Source: Desulfuromonadales bacterium (GTDB lineage: Bacteria > Desulfobacterota > Desulfuromonadia > Desulfuromonadales > BM103). From it: 5,082 nt of DNA. Made by a program: the position numbers and the translations under genes. Where the stretch lies: the NCBI GenBank assembly GCA_030614505.1, contig JAUWTX010000180.1, positions 1 through 5,082 of the forward strand. The letters are read 5' to 3'. How positions within the stretch are numbered: the stretch's first letter is position 1; each line of letters starts with the position of its first letter. Positions 4,741 to 5,082 of this stretch are shown one piece after another. The notes under the pieces are model-generated. The model ran no database searches. It worked only from the letters and a program-made list of their open reading frames with translations, and was not told where the DNA came from.

Positions 4741-5082
4741 TCAAGCCTCCAGAAAATAGCTCCCTAGTGTGTCATCCATATTTTCAGCAGCCATTTCCTC
4801 CATCTCAAAACCACTCATCTTAAGAAACTTCAACCCCTCCTTGATCGCTTTTTTCAAAGAAGTTTCATCTTTAAGCGTTTTGGCCGGCACACAAACAAGT
4901 GTATGCTTGTCTTTCTTGAGACGATAAAGCATATAAAGCTTTTTCTGCTTCTCCAGACGCAACACAACAAGGAGAGCCATGCAATATTGCGACGGATAGC
5001 CTTCCAGAGAAATCTGGACGTTGAACACAGTCTCCCACGCCTTGAAAACCTGTTCAGATGATTGGCAGGGCAACCCCCCCAG
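4741..5082 (-). CDS. Uncharacterised small protein, start probably beyond the right edge
   Basis: I do not recognise this family. About 113 residues are visible, ending in TGA at 4741-4743, and the frame is open to the window edge. An in-frame TTG at 5073 could start a 110-residue product, but the G-run directly before it leaves no proper Shine-Dalgarno spacing and there is no other start before the Met in QYCMALL, so the true start likely lies outside. The protein has no signal peptide or membrane helix in the visible part. It appears mixed alpha/beta: EQVFKAWETVFNVQISLEG near the start, a probable beta hairpin in KLYMLYRLKKDKHTLVCVPA, then a Lys-rich helical stretch (SLKKAIKEGLKFLKMSG) and an acidic tail. 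It converges on ackA with 73 bases between the stops. Coding nature is supported by the long open frame and protein-like composition with no better overlapping frame. Confidence 0.7.
   Translation of the reverse strand: MGGLPCQSSEQVFKAWETVFNVQISLEGYPSQYCMALLVVLRLEKQKKLYMLYRLKKDKHTLVCVPAKTLKDETSLKKAIKEGLKFLKMSGFEMEEMAAENMDDTLGSYFLEA

Overview
The window looks like an ordinary chromosomal segment from a Desulfuromonadia-type bacterium (Geobacter/Desulfuromonas/Pelobacter relatives). This is inferred from an acetate kinase of the type I associate with Geobacter, a small 2[4Fe-4S] ferredoxin of anaerobes, and a large MJ0042 zinc-ribbon/DUF3426-like membrane protein next to hpt. Base composition is close to balanced by eye. 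No tRNA, rRNA, CRISPR array, transposase, integrase or phage gene was seen.

Layout. Positions 1-375 (minus) hold the N-terminal 125 residues of an exported DUF1573-type protein cut by the left edge. Positions 376-525 are a divergent intergenic region with a good promoter on each strand. Positions 526-1074 (plus) are hpt, purine-salvage phosphoribosyltransferase. After 49 bp comes 1124-2839 (plus), a 571-residue protein with a four-cysteine zinc ribbon, a long acidic repetitive linker, one transmembrane helix and a periplasmic C-terminal domain; it probably shares the hpt transcript. A perfect 14-bp hairpin at 2866-2894 separates it from a convergent 56-residue ferredoxin gene (2942-3112, minus). 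Positions 3113-3401 are a divergent control region serving ferredoxin and ackA. Positions 3402-4667 (plus) are ackA, followed by a GC-rich terminator at 4691-4718. Positions 4741-5082 (minus) are a small unrecognised protein that runs off the right edge.

Function. Acetate kinase (acetyl-phosphate/ATP interconversion) and the low-potential ferredoxin are divergently arranged and fit anaerobic acetate/acetyl-CoA metabolism, so a shared control region is plausible but unproven. The hpt gene and the zinc-ribbon membrane protein have no obvious biochemical link. I do not see a new multi-gene system. The points most worth a second look are the leaderless-looking hpt transcript, the FxF/FD-rich acidic linker of the zinc-ribbon protein, the operator-like elements between ferredoxin and ackA, and a non-canonical adenosine motif in AckA.
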